The notes: generated by a model from the letters alone, not told the origin. A stretch of 64,000 bases of DNA from Streptomyces ficellus (GCF_009739905.1 NZ_CP034279.1:6386001-6450000); one strand, 5' to 3'. Counted from the stretch's first letter, positions 52,975 through 61,348 are shown. Translations and numbers: made by a program.

Positions 52975-54307
52975 GCGGGGCGCGGTGGAGCCGCCCAGCC
53001 TGACCGACTACATGCTGGCGGTGCAGCACCCCCGGCTCTGCTTCCCCGACGACGAGGCCCTCGCCGCCTCCACCACCGTGGTCGACCCTCTCGGCCCGGT
53101 CACCGGCAGCGGCGTCTTCGGCTGCGTCTTCCGCCTCACCTCGGAGGACGGCGCGCTGACCTGGGCCGTGAAGTGCTTCACCAGTCACTCGGACGCCCGC
53201 GTCGGCCGCTACCGCACGGTGTGCGCCGCCCTGGCCGGGCTGGACCCGGCCAAGGAACGCTGGCTGGTGCCGATGGAGTTCGCGCCCGAGGGCGTCCTGG
53301 TGGACGGCCGGCGCTGGCCCCTGGTGAAGATGCCGTGGCTGCCGGCCGCGCCGCTCCTCGACTGGGTCGAACGCCGCAAGGAGGCCCCCGCGGCGCTGCG
53401 CGCGGTCGCGGCCGACTTCACGCTGGTGGTACGGCGGATGGAGGAGCTGCGCATCGCGCACGGCGACCTCCAGCACGGCAACATCCTGATCTCCGCGCCC
53501 CGGCGGGTGCGCCTGATCGACTACGACGCGATGTACGTACCCGCTCTCGCCGGCAGCGCGCGGCCCGAGCGCGGCCACCGCAACTACCAGCGCCCGGAGC
53601 CGGTTCCGTACGGCCCGTTCATGGACCGTTTCCCCGCTCGGGTGATCCAGCTCGGCCTGCTCGGGCTCGCCGCCGACGCGGAGCTGTGGGACCGGCTGCG
53701 CGAGGACGACGACCGGCTGCTGCTCGGCCAGGAGGACTTCGAGGCCCCGGACGGGTCCGAGGCGCTCGCCGCGCTCGCGGACAGCCCGGACCCGCAGGTG
53801 CGGGCCATCACGGCACAGCTGCGCAAGGACCTGCGGTCCACGACGTACCCGCTGCCCCCGCTCGCGGCGGTGGTCACCGAGCCCGTGCTCGCCCGCGTGC
53901 CGGGCGCCCGCCCACGGCCGGCCCCCGACACCAGGACCGACCGCGCCGCCGGGCGACCGGCGCAGCCGCAGCCCGCCCGGGCCGGCTCGACCGCCCCCGC
54001 GCCCGGTTCCGCGTCCAGCTCCGCGCCCGGTTCCGCGCCGAACTCCGCACCGCCTCGGGAGCCGCACGCGCGGCCCGAGCCGACGCCCGCCGCCGCGACC
54101 GCCGCGGCGTCCGGGTGGGTGCCCTCGGGCGGGACGCCGCGGTCGGCCTCCGGGACGTCGCGCGCGACGAGGGACGCGCGGCGCCCGGTCCGCCGGGTCT
54201 GGAAGGATCCGGTGGTGCTGCTGCTGTCCGCCGTGCTGACGCTGCTGGTCGCCCTCTTCGGCGTCTTCCTCGTGCTCGTGGACCCGGCATGGTCACCGCT
54301 GCCATGA
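52961..54307 (+). CDS. Tail-anchored HGD-type protein kinase (TerY-P type)
   Basis: 448 residues. Kinase core at 45-260: GSGVFGCVFRL, VKCF (Lys71), HGDLQHGN (167-174, Asp169) and IDYD (186-189) in place of DFG. HGDLQHGN is the form I recall from TerY-P kinases such as E. coli YegI. A long Pro/Ala/Ser linker leads to one membrane helix (about 419-442) and a six-residue tail, so the kinase is anchored facing the cytoplasm. The start overlaps the phosphatase by 14 bases. Activity is likely but the missing Phe-Gly of DFG leaves doubt. Confidence 0.87.
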   Translation: MASGERGAVEPPSLTDYMLAVQHPRLCFPDDEALAASTTVVDPLGPVTGSGVFGCVFRLTSEDGALTWAVKCFTSHSDARVGRYRTVCAALAGLDPAKERWLVPMEFAPEGVLVDGRRWPLVKMPWLPAAPLLDWVERRKEAPAALRAVAADFTLVVRRMEELRIAHGDLQHGNILISAPRRVRLIDYDAMYVPALAGSARPERGHRNYQRPEPVPYGPFMDRFPARVIQLGLLGLAADAELWDRLREDDDRLLLGQEDFEAPDGSEALAALADSPDPQVRAITAQLRKDLRSTTYPLPPLAAVVTEPVLARVPGARPRPAPDTRTDRAAGRPAQPQPARAGSTAPAPGSASSSAPGSAPNSAPPREPHARPEPTPAAATAAASGWVPSGGTPRSASGTSRATRDARRPVRRVWKDPVVLLLSAVLTLLVALFGVFLVLVDPAWSPLP

Positions 54308-54323
54308 GCCGCACCCCGGTCGC

Positions 54324-55319
54324 TCAGCCGCCCACCACGTCCCGCGGCGGCTCGCCCGCCAGGTGGTCGGCGACGTTCTCCACGGCGGCGAGCGCGATAC
54401 GGACCAGCGTCTCCCGGGTGACGCCCCCGACGTGCGGCGACAGCACCACACCCGGGGCCTTCAGCAACCGCAGCGCGGAGGTGGGCGGTTCGGGGTCGAA
54501 GACGTCGACGCCCGCCCCGGCGAGGGCGCCGGACTCGAGGGCGTCCGCGAGGGCGTCCTGGTCGACGAGCGCGCCGCGCGCCGTGTTGACGACGAAGGCC
54601 GTGGGCTTGAGCAGCGCCAGGCGCCCGGCGTCCAGGAGGTGGTGGGTGGCGTCCGTCAGCGGGACGTGCAGCGTCACGTAGTCCGAGGTGCGCAGCAGCT
54701 CGTCGAGCGGGACGTGCCGGGCGCCGCCCAGCCGGGCCTCCGTCCCGGGATCGACGCGCCGGCGCCCGGCGTAGACGACGTTCATGTCGAAAGCGACCGC
54801 CCGGCGGGCCACTTCGGCGCCGATCCTGCCCAGGCCGACGACGCCGAGCGTCTTGCCGTACAGCTCCGTGAGGGACTGCTGGAGGCGCGGCAGCGCCCAG
54901 TCGGCGCCCGTGAGGGCCATGTGGGCGGGGACCAGCTGCTTGGCGAGGGCCAGCATGAGCGCGAACGTCTGCTCGGCCACGTTGTGGTGCTCCGCGCTGC
55001 TGGAGCCGATCGTGCACACCGGGACGCCCCGCTCACGGGCCGCGTCCAGGTCGACGTGGTCGTAGCCGTGGCTGGCGCACTGGACCAGCTCCAGGTGCGG
55101 GGCGGCGGCGATGTGGTCCGCGGTGACCGGCGCGAGGGCGGTGACGACGACGTGCGCCTCCCGCAGGGCCGCCGGGTCCTCGCCGGCCGACTCGACGACG
55201 GTGACGCGGGCGCCGGCGGGGAAGACCGTGGCGAGTGCGGCGCCGGCGCCGCGGCCGCCCACGTGGGGCGCGACGACGGCGAGCACGTTCTTCGGCGGGA
55301 CGCCTTCCGGGGCGGTCAC
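54324..55319 (-). CDS. D-isomer-specific 2-hydroxyacid dehydrogenase
   Basis: 331 residues from GTG, overlapping the monooxygenase stop. NAD site GVVGLGRIGAEVARRA; catalytic set: Arg in NTARGAL, Glu in FDPEPPT, and His in SPHVGG. Reduces a 2-oxo acid to a D-2-hydroxy acid or the reverse. Co-translated with a lactate-monooxygenase-like enzyme, which suggests a pathway on one hydroxy acid. Confidence 0.93.
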   Translation of the reverse strand: MTAPEGVPPKNVLAVVAPHVGGRGAGAALATVFPAGARVTVVESAGEDPAALREAHVVVTALAPVTADHIAAAPHLELVQCASHGYDHVDLDAARERGVPVCTIGSSSAEHHNVAEQTFALMLALAKQLVPAHMALTGADWALPRLQQSLTELYGKTLGVVGLGRIGAEVARRAVAFDMNVVYAGRRRVDPGTEARLGGARHVPLDELLRTSDYVTLHVPLTDATHHLLDAGRLALLKPTAFVVNTARGALVDQDALADALESGALAGAGVDVFDPEPPTSALRLLKAPGVVLSPHVGGVTRETLVRIALAAVENVADHLAGEPPRDVVGG

Positions 55320-56485
55320 GCGGTCTCCTCGATGAGGTCGTCCGGGCCGGGCGTGGCGGGCGTGGAGTGCCCGGACAGGGCCAGGGTCAGGTCCAGTTCG
55401 GCGAGCAGGCAGCGGATGACGTGCTCGACGCCCGCCTGGCCGTCGAGGCCGAGCCCGTACGCGTACGGCCGCCCCACCAGCACCGCCTCGGCGCCCAGGG
55501 CGAGCGCCTTGAAGACGTCGTCGCCGGTGCGGATGCCGCTGTCGAAGAGCACGGACAGCCGGTCACCGGCCGCGGCCGCGACCCGCGGCAGGGCGTCGGC
55601 GGCGGCGACCGAACCGGCCACCTGGCGGCCGCCGTGGTTGGACACCACCACACCGTCCATCCCCGCCTCGGCGGCCTGGAGGGCGTCCTCCGGGTGCAGG
55701 ATGCCCTTCAGGACGATCGGGCCGTCCCAGTTCTCCCGGAGGAACGCCAGGTCCGGCCACGTCTTGGCCGGGTCGGCGAACATCCCGACGAAGTGCATGA
55801 CCGCCGCGTTCGGGTCCTCGTGCACGGGCTTGGCCAGGCCCGCCCGGAACGCCGGGTCGGTGAAGTAGTTCGCGGTGCCCACGCCGTGCAGGAACGGCAG
55901 GTACGCCTGGTCCAGGTCGCGCGGCCGCCACGCCAGCAGCGGCGTGTCCAGCGTGACGAGCAGCGCGGTGAACCCGGCGGCCTTCGCCCGGGTGAGGAAC
56001 GACCGGGTCACCTCCCGGTCCCTGGCCCAGTACAGCTGGAACCAGCGTTCCGCGTCGCCCATCACCTCGGCGACCTCCTCCATGGGCGTGCTGGAGGCGG
56101 ACGACAGGACGAAGGGGACGCCCTGCGCCGCGGCCGCCCGCGCGGCGGCCGGTTCCGCGTCCGGGTGCATGATCGACAGCACGCCCACGGGCGCGAGCGC
56201 GAGCGGCGCGGGCAGGGCGCGGCCCAGGACCTCGACGGACAGGTCCCGCTCGTGCACGTCACGCAGCATCCGGGGCACGATCCGGCGCCGCTTCAGCGCC
56301 GCCCGGTTGGCGGCCGCCGTACTGCCGCTGCCCGCGGCGCCCGCCACGTAGCCGACCGGGCCGGGCCCGAGGCGCCGCTCGGTGAGCTCCTCCAGCCGCG
56401 TCAGGTCGGTGGGCAGCCGCGGGACGGCGCCGGTCATGCCGTTCAGGTAGATCTCGTACTGGAAGTCGGCCCAGTGTTTCGCCAT
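55316..56485 (-). CDS. FMN-dependent alpha-hydroxy acid oxidase, lactate 2-monooxygenase-like
   Basis: 389 residues from ATG at 56485. FMN (beta/alpha)8 barrel: PLALAPVGVLSIMHPD, WFQLYWARDREV, LVTLDTPLLAWRPRDLD, catalytic His in VVSNHGGRQ, and LFDSGIRTGDDVFKAL. The segment WRPRDLD with LPFLHGVGTANYFTDP is close to Mycobacterium lactate 2-monooxygenase, which makes acetate and CO2 from lactate. An upstream frame to 56641 reads through a repeat and was not used. First gene of a two-gene unit. Confidence 0.92.
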   Translation of the reverse strand: MAKHWADFQYEIYLNGMTGAVPRLPTDLTRLEELTERRLGPGPVGYVAGAAGSGSTAAANRAALKRRRIVPRMLRDVHERDLSVEVLGRALPAPLALAPVGVLSIMHPDAEPAAARAAAAQGVPFVLSSASSTPMEEVAEVMGDAERWFQLYWARDREVTRSFLTRAKAAGFTALLVTLDTPLLAWRPRDLDQAYLPFLHGVGTANYFTDPAFRAGLAKPVHEDPNAAVMHFVGMFADPAKTWPDLAFLRENWDGPIVLKGILHPEDALQAAEAGMDGVVVSNHGGRQVAGSVAAADALPRVAAAAGDRLSVLFDSGIRTGDDVFKALALGAEAVLVGRPYAYGLGLDGQAGVEHVIRCLLAELDLTLALSGHSTPATPGPDDLIEETA

Positions 56486-56557
56486 GCGCGCGTCGCCCTT
56501 CAGCCGGGAATCGGGTGCCACCCCGGATCCTCGCGACCGCGTGCCGCTGCGTCCACC

Positions 56558-56596
56558 GTCCCGGCGTTCCCGTCGATGTCCCGGCGTTCCCGTCGA
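56558..56596. repeat. Tandem 19-base direct repeat
   Basis: GTCCCGGCGTTCCCGTCGA occurs at 56558-56576 and again at 56578-56596. It lies in the 224-base gap between the monooxygenase and the divergent GNAT-AAA+ gene and could be a regulatory site or simple slippage. Confidence 0.5.
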
Positions 56597-56709
56597 CGTC
56601 CACGTCCACACCGTCGCATTCGGCACCGCCCGCTTGTGCACCGTGGCACAGGACCGGCGGCGACCCGGCCCCTAGCCTCGCCGGAACAGCACAACGAGGG
56701 GCGGTACCG

Positions 56710-57987
56710 GTGAACTGGCTGATCCACGACTACCGAGAGAGCGATCTCGCGGCGGTCGTCCACCTGATCGACACCACGGCCGAACTCGGGCAGGAGTCCG
56801 TGTTCTCGCTCGCCGAGTGCATCGGCGCGCTGACCTCCCGCCAGCCCGCGGTGGTCGCCGTCCACCAGGGCGCGCCCATCGGCGCGGCGCTCGCGTGCGT
56901 GGCGGGGGAGCGCGCCTGGGTCATGCGCATCGCCCTCTCCCCGGCCTGGCGCGGCAGGGGCCTGGCGAGCGCGCTGCTGGTCGAGCTGGAGCGGCGCCTG
57001 GTCGCCGCCCGCGTGGGGCGCATCGCCTACGTCCTGCCCGAGGAGGAGCTCGTCGGCGAGGGGCTGCTCAACGCCGGCTACACCCGGCAGCCCGCGGTGG
57101 CGTACTTCGAGAAGGTCGAGCCGCTGCACGGCCCCGCCGCGAACCTCCTGGAGGACCTCGGCGGCAGCACCCTGCCGGGCGACCTGTGGGGGCGGGTCGC
57201 CGGCATGGAGGCGGAGAAGGACCTGATCGAGCGGCGGGTCGTCCTGCCGCTGGCCCAGCCCGAACGGGCTGCCCGCCACGGGGTGCGCCCCCCGCGGGCG
57301 GTCACCCTGTTCGGGCCGCCCGGCACCGGCAAGACCACCTTCGCCCGCGCCATCGCCTCCCGTCTCGGCTGGCCCTTCGTCGAGCTGCTGCCGTCCCGGC
57401 TGGCTGACGAGGGGAACCTGGCGGCGGCCCTGCGCAGCGCGTTCGCCCGGATCTCGGAACTGGAGCGGGTGCTGGTCTTCATCGACGAGGTGGAGGAGAT
57501 CGCCCCCGTACGCGCCGAGCCCGCCCAGCCCGGCGGGATGCACGGGGTCACCAACGAACTGCTCAAGCTGATACCGCGGTTCCGCGAGGGCGACGAACGC
57601 CTGCTGGTGTGCGCCACCAACTCCATCCGCTCGCTCGACCCCGCGTTCCTGCGCCCCGGCAGGTTCGACTACCTCATCCCGATCGGTACGCCGGACAAGG
57701 CGGCCCGCGCCGCGATCTGGTCCCGGTACACGGACGGCCGGAGCGACGTGGACGTCTCCGTCCTCGTGGCCGCCAGCGAACTGTTCACCCCGGCCGACAT
57801 CGAGCACGCCGCCAGGATCGCCGCCCAGAGCGCCTTCGAGCGGGACCTGGGCGACCAGGACCAGGTGCGGGCGCCCGGTGCGAGCACGGAGGACTACCTG
57901 GAGGCCGTCGCGCAGTGCCGGCCGACCGTCACCCCGGCGATGATCGACCAGTTCGGCGCCGACATCACCGCCCACGCCCGCTTCTGA
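56710..57987 (+). CDS. GNAT acetyltransferase fused to an AAA+ ATPase
   Basis: 425 residues from GTG, after GAGGGGCGG. N-terminal GNAT domain (1-135): MRIALSPAWRGRGLASALLVELE binds acetyl-CoA. Then AAA+ (about 155-425): Walker A GPPGTGKT (202-209), Walker B VLVFIDEVEEIA, sensor 1 VCATN and arginine finger region RPGRFDYLIP, of the FtsH/proteasomal ATPase clade. No protease domain or membrane helix. The combination is unusual; it may couple unfolding or remodelling to acetylation. Function unknown. Confidence 0.9.
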   Translation: MNWLIHDYRESDLAAVVHLIDTTAELGQESVFSLAECIGALTSRQPAVVAVHQGAPIGAALACVAGERAWVMRIALSPAWRGRGLASALLVELERRLVAARVGRIAYVLPEEELVGEGLLNAGYTRQPAVAYFEKVEPLHGPAANLLEDLGGSTLPGDLWGRVAGMEAEKDLIERRVVLPLAQPERAARHGVRPPRAVTLFGPPGTGKTTFARAIASRLGWPFVELLPSRLADEGNLAAALRSAFARISELERVLVFIDEVEEIAPVRAEPAQPGGMHGVTNELLKLIPRFREGDERLLVCATNSIRSLDPAFLRPGRFDYLIPIGTPDKAARAAIWSRYTDGRSDVDVSVLVAASELFTPADIEHAARIAAQSAFERDLGDQDQVRAPGASTEDYLEAVAQCRPTVTPAMIDQFGADITAHARF

Positions 57988-58135
57988 CCGCCCACGGGGT
58001 ACGAGCGGCAGCGCGACGGCCTCCATGAGGTGATCCGCACGCGCGCCAGGTCACTCGAGCCATGGGATCGGCTCACCAACGGTGTCGTCGAGTTCCCCGA
58101 CGAGGACGCGCTGTGCGCCTGCCTGGAGAGGCGGG
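57988..58135 (+). pseudogene. Possible remnant of a coding sequence
   Basis: In frame after the stop of the AAA+ gene, 49 further codons read without a stop (58000 on: YERQRDGLHEVIRTRARSL, later GVVEFPDEDALCACLERRVS), with strongly GC-biased third positions. It continues to a stop at 58173 inside the opposing gene. No start or family is recognised. It may be the end of a lost gene at the border of the arsenic island. Confidence 0.3.
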
Positions 58136-59518
58136 TCAGCAACCGCCGGAGGAGCCGGGCGCGCCGATGGTGAGGGTCGCCGGTGCGGCGCAGCAGCCGC
58201 CGCCGCCCGGTTCGGTGGTGCCGGGCTGGTCGAAGAGGCCGGAGCCTCCGCACACGCCGGTCTCGGGCAGGGTCAGCTCGACGCGCTCGGCGGCCTCCCG
58301 GTCGCCGGCGAGGTGGGCGGCGATGGAGCGGACCTGCTCGTAGCCGGTCATGGCGAGGAAGGTCGGAGCGCGGCCGTAGGACTTCATGCCGACGAGGTAG
58401 ACGTCCTTCTCGGGGTGGGAGAGCTCGTTCACGCCGTGCGGGTACACGGTGCCGCAGGAGTGCTGGTTGGGGTCGATCAGCGGCGCCAGCTCGACGGGGG
58501 CCTGGAGGCGCTCGTCGAGGCCGAGGCGCAGCTCGTCCAGGAAGGTGAGGTCGGGGCGCAGGCCGGTCAGCACGATGACCTCGTCGACCGGGTCGAGACG
58601 GCGACCGTCCTCGCCGACGAGGATCAGGCGGCCGTCGGTGTCACGCTCGACGGCCTCGGTGCGGAAGCCGGTGACCGCGTCGGCGTGACCGGCGTCGACG
58701 GCGGCCTTGGCGGCCAGGCCGAGGGCGCCGCGGGCGGGGAGCTGGTCGGCTTCGCCGCCGCCGAAGGTGGAGCCGGAGATGCCGCGGCGCAGGATCCACA
58801 CGGCCTTGGTGCCCGCCCCGCCGTCGCTCCCGCCAGGGGCGGCTGAGTCGGCGAGGCCGGCGAGGTGCGCGAGGGCGGTGAAGGCGGAGGCGCCGGAGCC
58901 GATGACGGCGGTGCGCCTGCCCGCGTAACGGGCGCGGACGGCCGGGTCCCTGAAGTCCGGGACCCGGTAGGTGATCCGGTCGGCGGCGGCCTTCTCGCCC
59001 AGGGCCGGGAGGCCACTGGCGCCGGCGGGGCCGGGGGTGGACCAGGTGCCGGAGGCGTCGATGACGGCGCGGGCGAGGACGCGTTCCTCCCGGCCGTCGG
59101 CGGTCTCGATGTGGACGACGAAGGGCTGCGTATCGCGGTCGGCGTCGACGACGCGGTCGCGGCCGGTGCGGGAGACGCCGGTGACGCGGGCCCGGTAGCG
59201 GACGCGGTCGCCGAGGATGTCGGCGAGGGGCTGGAGGTAGAGGCCGGCCCAGTCCCCGCCGGTGGGGTAGCCGGCCGGGTCGGGCCTGACCCAGCCGGTG
59301 GGGGCGAGCAGCTTCTCGGCGGCCGGGTCGACGACCTCGTCCCACGTGGAGAAGAGACGTACGTGGGCCCAGTCGCGGGGTGCGGTTCCGGCGTACGGGC
59401 CGGCCTCCAGGACGAGGAAGTCCAGGCCGCGGTCCTCCAGGTGTGCGGCGGCGGCCAGTCCGGCGGGGCCGGCTCCGATCACGACGACGGGCAGGTCGGT
59501 GGTGGCGGACGCGTTCAC
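58136..59518 (-). CDS. arsO: ArsO-like flavin-dependent monooxygenase
   Basis: 460 residues from GTG at 59518, after ACGGAG. FAD motif VVIGAGPAGLAAAAHLED, NADPH motif TAVIGSGASAFTALAHLA, and ILRRGISGSTFGGGEADQLP. The C-terminal 40 residues carry four Cys (VCGGSG, GGGCCAAP, SSGGC), a metalloid-binding tail seen in ArsO-type proteins. ArsO accompanies ars genes in Streptomyces; its reaction is not settled. Divergent from arsR1 with paired operators between, so it should be induced by arsenite. Confidence 0.85.
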   Translation of the reverse strand: MNASATTDLPVVVIGAGPAGLAAAAHLEDRGLDFLVLEAGPYAGTAPRDWAHVRLFSTWDEVVDPAAEKLLAPTGWVRPDPAGYPTGGDWAGLYLQPLADILGDRVRYRARVTGVSRTGRDRVVDADRDTQPFVVHIETADGREERVLARAVIDASGTWSTPGPAGASGLPALGEKAAADRITYRVPDFRDPAVRARYAGRRTAVIGSGASAFTALAHLAGLADSAAPGGSDGGAGTKAVWILRRGISGSTFGGGEADQLPARGALGLAAKAAVDAGHADAVTGFRTEAVERDTDGRLILVGEDGRRLDPVDEVIVLTGLRPDLTFLDELRLGLDERLQAPVELAPLIDPNQHSCGTVYPHGVNELSHPEKDVYLVGMKSYGRAPTFLAMTGYEQVRSIAAHLAGDREAAERVELTLPETGVCGGSGLFDQPGTTEPGGGGCCAAPATLTIGAPGSSGGC

Positions 59519-59578
59519 GGTCGAGTCTCCGTTGCTTCGATATGCGTCGATGTCTTGTGTGTTCAGCCTGCCACTTGT

Positions 59579-59610
59579 TTAGATGTGCGTCAACATAGAC
59601 ATTCGTCGAA
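59579..59610. promoter_or_regulatory. ArsR1 operator A
   Basis: 32-base imperfect palindrome with the core GTCAACATAGAC and the right arm GACATTCGTCGAA. It lies exactly 63 bases from operator B, about six helical turns, towards arsO. A third half-site, TTCGATATGCGTC (59536-59548), is closer to the arsO start. Confidence 0.6.
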
Positions 59611-59641
59611 GTTCGAAGGGGTGACGCGTGGTCGGCGTTGG

Positions 59642-59673
59642 TTCGACGTGTGTCAACATAGACATATGTCGAA
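59642..59673. promoter_or_regulatory. ArsR1 operator B overlapping the arsR1 start
   Basis: 32-base palindrome: TTCGACGTGTGTC, six-base centre AACATA, GACATATGTCGAA; 11 of 13 arm positions match. The arsR1 ATG (59666) lies in the right arm and no ribosome site precedes it, so the mRNA is probably leaderless and directly autoregulated. Confidence 0.65.
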
Positions 59674-60034
59674 TGCGAAGGTTCTGCCGCTCCTGGAGCC
59701 CGACGACGTCGCGGCGTGCTGCCCGCCGCTGAACGAACGCCCGATGTCGGCGGAGGAGGCCGAGGTCGCGGCGAGGATGTTCAAGGCCCTCGGCGACCCC
59801 GTCCGCCTGCGCCTGTTCTCCGCCGTCGCCTCCCACGAGGGCGGCGAGGCGTGCGTGTGCGACATCTCCGACGTCGGGGTCTCCCAGCCGACCGTCTCCC
59901 ACCACCTGAAGAAGCTCAAGGAGGCCGGCCTGCTGTCCTCCGAGCGCCGGGGCACCTGGGTGTACTACCGGGTCGAGCCGTCCGTCGTCGCCGCGATGGG
60001 CGCGCTCCTGGCCGGCGCCACGACGACGGCATGA
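59666..60034 (+). CDS. arsR: ArsR family arsenite-responsive repressor 1
   Basis: 122 residues. Winged helix with the classic metalloid motif CVCD (63-66) and HTH VSQPTVSHHLKKLKEAGLL. A second Cys pair (18-19) lies in the N-terminal arm, giving a four-Cys set that could bind As(III) across the dimer. The start is inside operator B. The stop overlaps the acetyltransferase start (ATGA), so the two are co-translated. Confidence 0.93.
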   Translation: MSNAKVLPLLEPDDVAACCPPLNERPMSAEEAEVAARMFKALGDPVRLRLFSAVASHEGGEACVCDISDVGVSQPTVSHHLKKLKEAGLLSSERRGTWVYYRVEPSVVAAMGALLAGATTTA

Positions 60035-60522
60035 CCGCGGTCCGCATCGGCCCGATGCTGCCCGAGCACGCCGAACAAATCCTCGCGATCTACCAGGTCG
60101 GCATCGACGAGGGTGACGCCACCTTCGAGACCACGGCACCCGGCTGGGCCGCGTTCGACGCCGCGAAGCTGCCCGAGCACCGGTTCGTCGCCCTGGGCGA
60201 CAGCAGGGAAGTGCTGGGGTGGATCGCGGTCAGCGCCGTCTCCGACCGGTGCGCCTACGCCGGCGTGGTCGAGCACTCCGTCTACGTCCACCCCGGCGCC
60301 CGCGGCCGCGGCGTCGCCCGCACGCTGCTGGAGACGCTGATCGCCTCGACCGAGGCGGCGGGGATCTGGACCATCCAGTCCGGGATCTTCCCCGAGAACA
60401 CCGCCAGCCTCGCCCTGCACCAGCGGGTGGGCTTCCGCGTGATCGGCACCCGCGAACGCATCGGCCGCCACCACGGCGTGTGGCGGGACGTGGTGCTGCT
60501 GGAGCGCCGCAGCCCGGCGTGA
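60031..60522 (+). CDS. arsN1: ArsN1-type GNAT acetyltransferase (phosphinothricin/arsinothricin acetyltransferase family)
   Basis: 163 residues. Belongs to the PAT/BAR group: DEGDATFETTAPGWAAFD, CAYAGVVEHSVYVHPGARGR in parts, GIFPENTASLALHQRVGFR and IGRHHGVWRDVVLLER. Members N-acetylate the amino group of phosphinothricin or of its arsenic analogue arsinothricin. Co-translation with arsR1 points to the arsenical, as in ArsN1. A plain phosphinothricin enzyme cannot be excluded by sequence alone. Confidence 0.85.
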   Translation: MTAVRIGPMLPEHAEQILAIYQVGIDEGDATFETTAPGWAAFDAAKLPEHRFVALGDSREVLGWIAVSAVSDRCAYAGVVEHSVYVHPGARGRGVARTLLETLIASTEAAGIWTIQSGIFPENTASLALHQRVGFRVIGTRERIGRHHGVWRDVVLLERRSPA

Positions 60523-60547
60523 GCCGAGGGGCCGCGGGCGCGAGGAG

Positions 60548-61348
60548 TCACCCCGTGGGCTGCTCCTGGCCGGTCCTGCCGCGCATGAAGACGACCGCGA
60601 CGAGCGCGAGGCCCACGACGGTGCCGAGCAGCTGCATGACGATGAAGCCCGGCACCGAGGCGGGGGCTATGCCGGCGAAGGTGTCGGTGAAGGCGCGGCC
60701 GATGGTGACGGCCGGGTTGGCGAAGGAGGTGGAGGAGGTGAACCAGTAGGCGGCGCCGATGTAGGAGGCGACCGCCACGGGGGCGAGGCGGAGCCGGTCG
60801 GTCCTCGCGAGGCCGAAGATCACCAGGATCAGCCCGGCCGTGGCGACGACCTCGCCGACCAGCAGGTTCCCGGCGGAACGGTCATGCTGCGACCACTTCA
60901 CCAGCGGTTCGCCGAACATCGCGTCCGCGAGGACGGCGCCCGCGATCGCACCGGCGACCTGCGAGGGCACGTACACGGCGAGTTCGCGGGCGGTGACGCC
61001 GGCGCCGCCCCGGCGGGCGGTCCACCACTCGGCCAGAGTGACGGCCGGATTGAAGTGCGCGCCGGACACCGGGCCGAGGAGGGCGATCAGGACGCCGAGC
61101 CCGAAGACGGTGGCGGTGGAGTTCGCCAGCAGCCGCAGGGCGACGTCGTCGGTGAGTTCGGTGGCCTGGATGCCGGAGCCGACCACGACCGCGACCAGGG
61201 CGGCGGTCCCGACCAGCTCGGCGGCGGCGCGGGCGACCAGCGGGGTACGGGGCGGGGTGGCGCCCGGGGCGGGCCGGGGCGCGTCGGGCTCGGGGGGCAT
61301 GGCCGGTGGCGTGGCGGGGGCGGTGCCGGCGGGCTCGGTCGCGGTCAA
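60548..61348 (-). CDS. Aquaporin/MIP channel, AqpS-like
   Basis: 266 residues from TTG at 61348, preceded by CAGGAGAAGCCCGCC. An Ala/Pro-rich N terminus of about 45 residues, then six membrane helices and both NPA loops: GAHFNPAVTLAEWW and STSFANPAVTIG. The second loop has Val after NPA where water-only channels have Arg, as in wider arsenite-permeable channels. Downstream of arsR2 on the same strand with a MITE copy between. Probably the exit path for arsenite made by ArsC. Without the TTG, an ATG about 15 codons later is the next start. Confidence 0.87.
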   Translation of the reverse strand: MTATEPAGTAPATPPAMPPEPDAPRPAPGATPPRTPLVARAAAELVGTAALVAVVVGSGIQATELTDDVALRLLANSTATVFGLGVLIALLGPVSGAHFNPAVTLAEWWTARRGGAGVTARELAVYVPSQVAGAIAGAVLADAMFGEPLVKWSQHDRSAGNLLVGEVVATAGLILVIFGLARTDRLRLAPVAVASYIGAAYWFTSSTSFANPAVTIGRAFTDTFAGIAPASVPGFIVMQLLGTVVGLALVAVVFMRGRTGQEQPTG

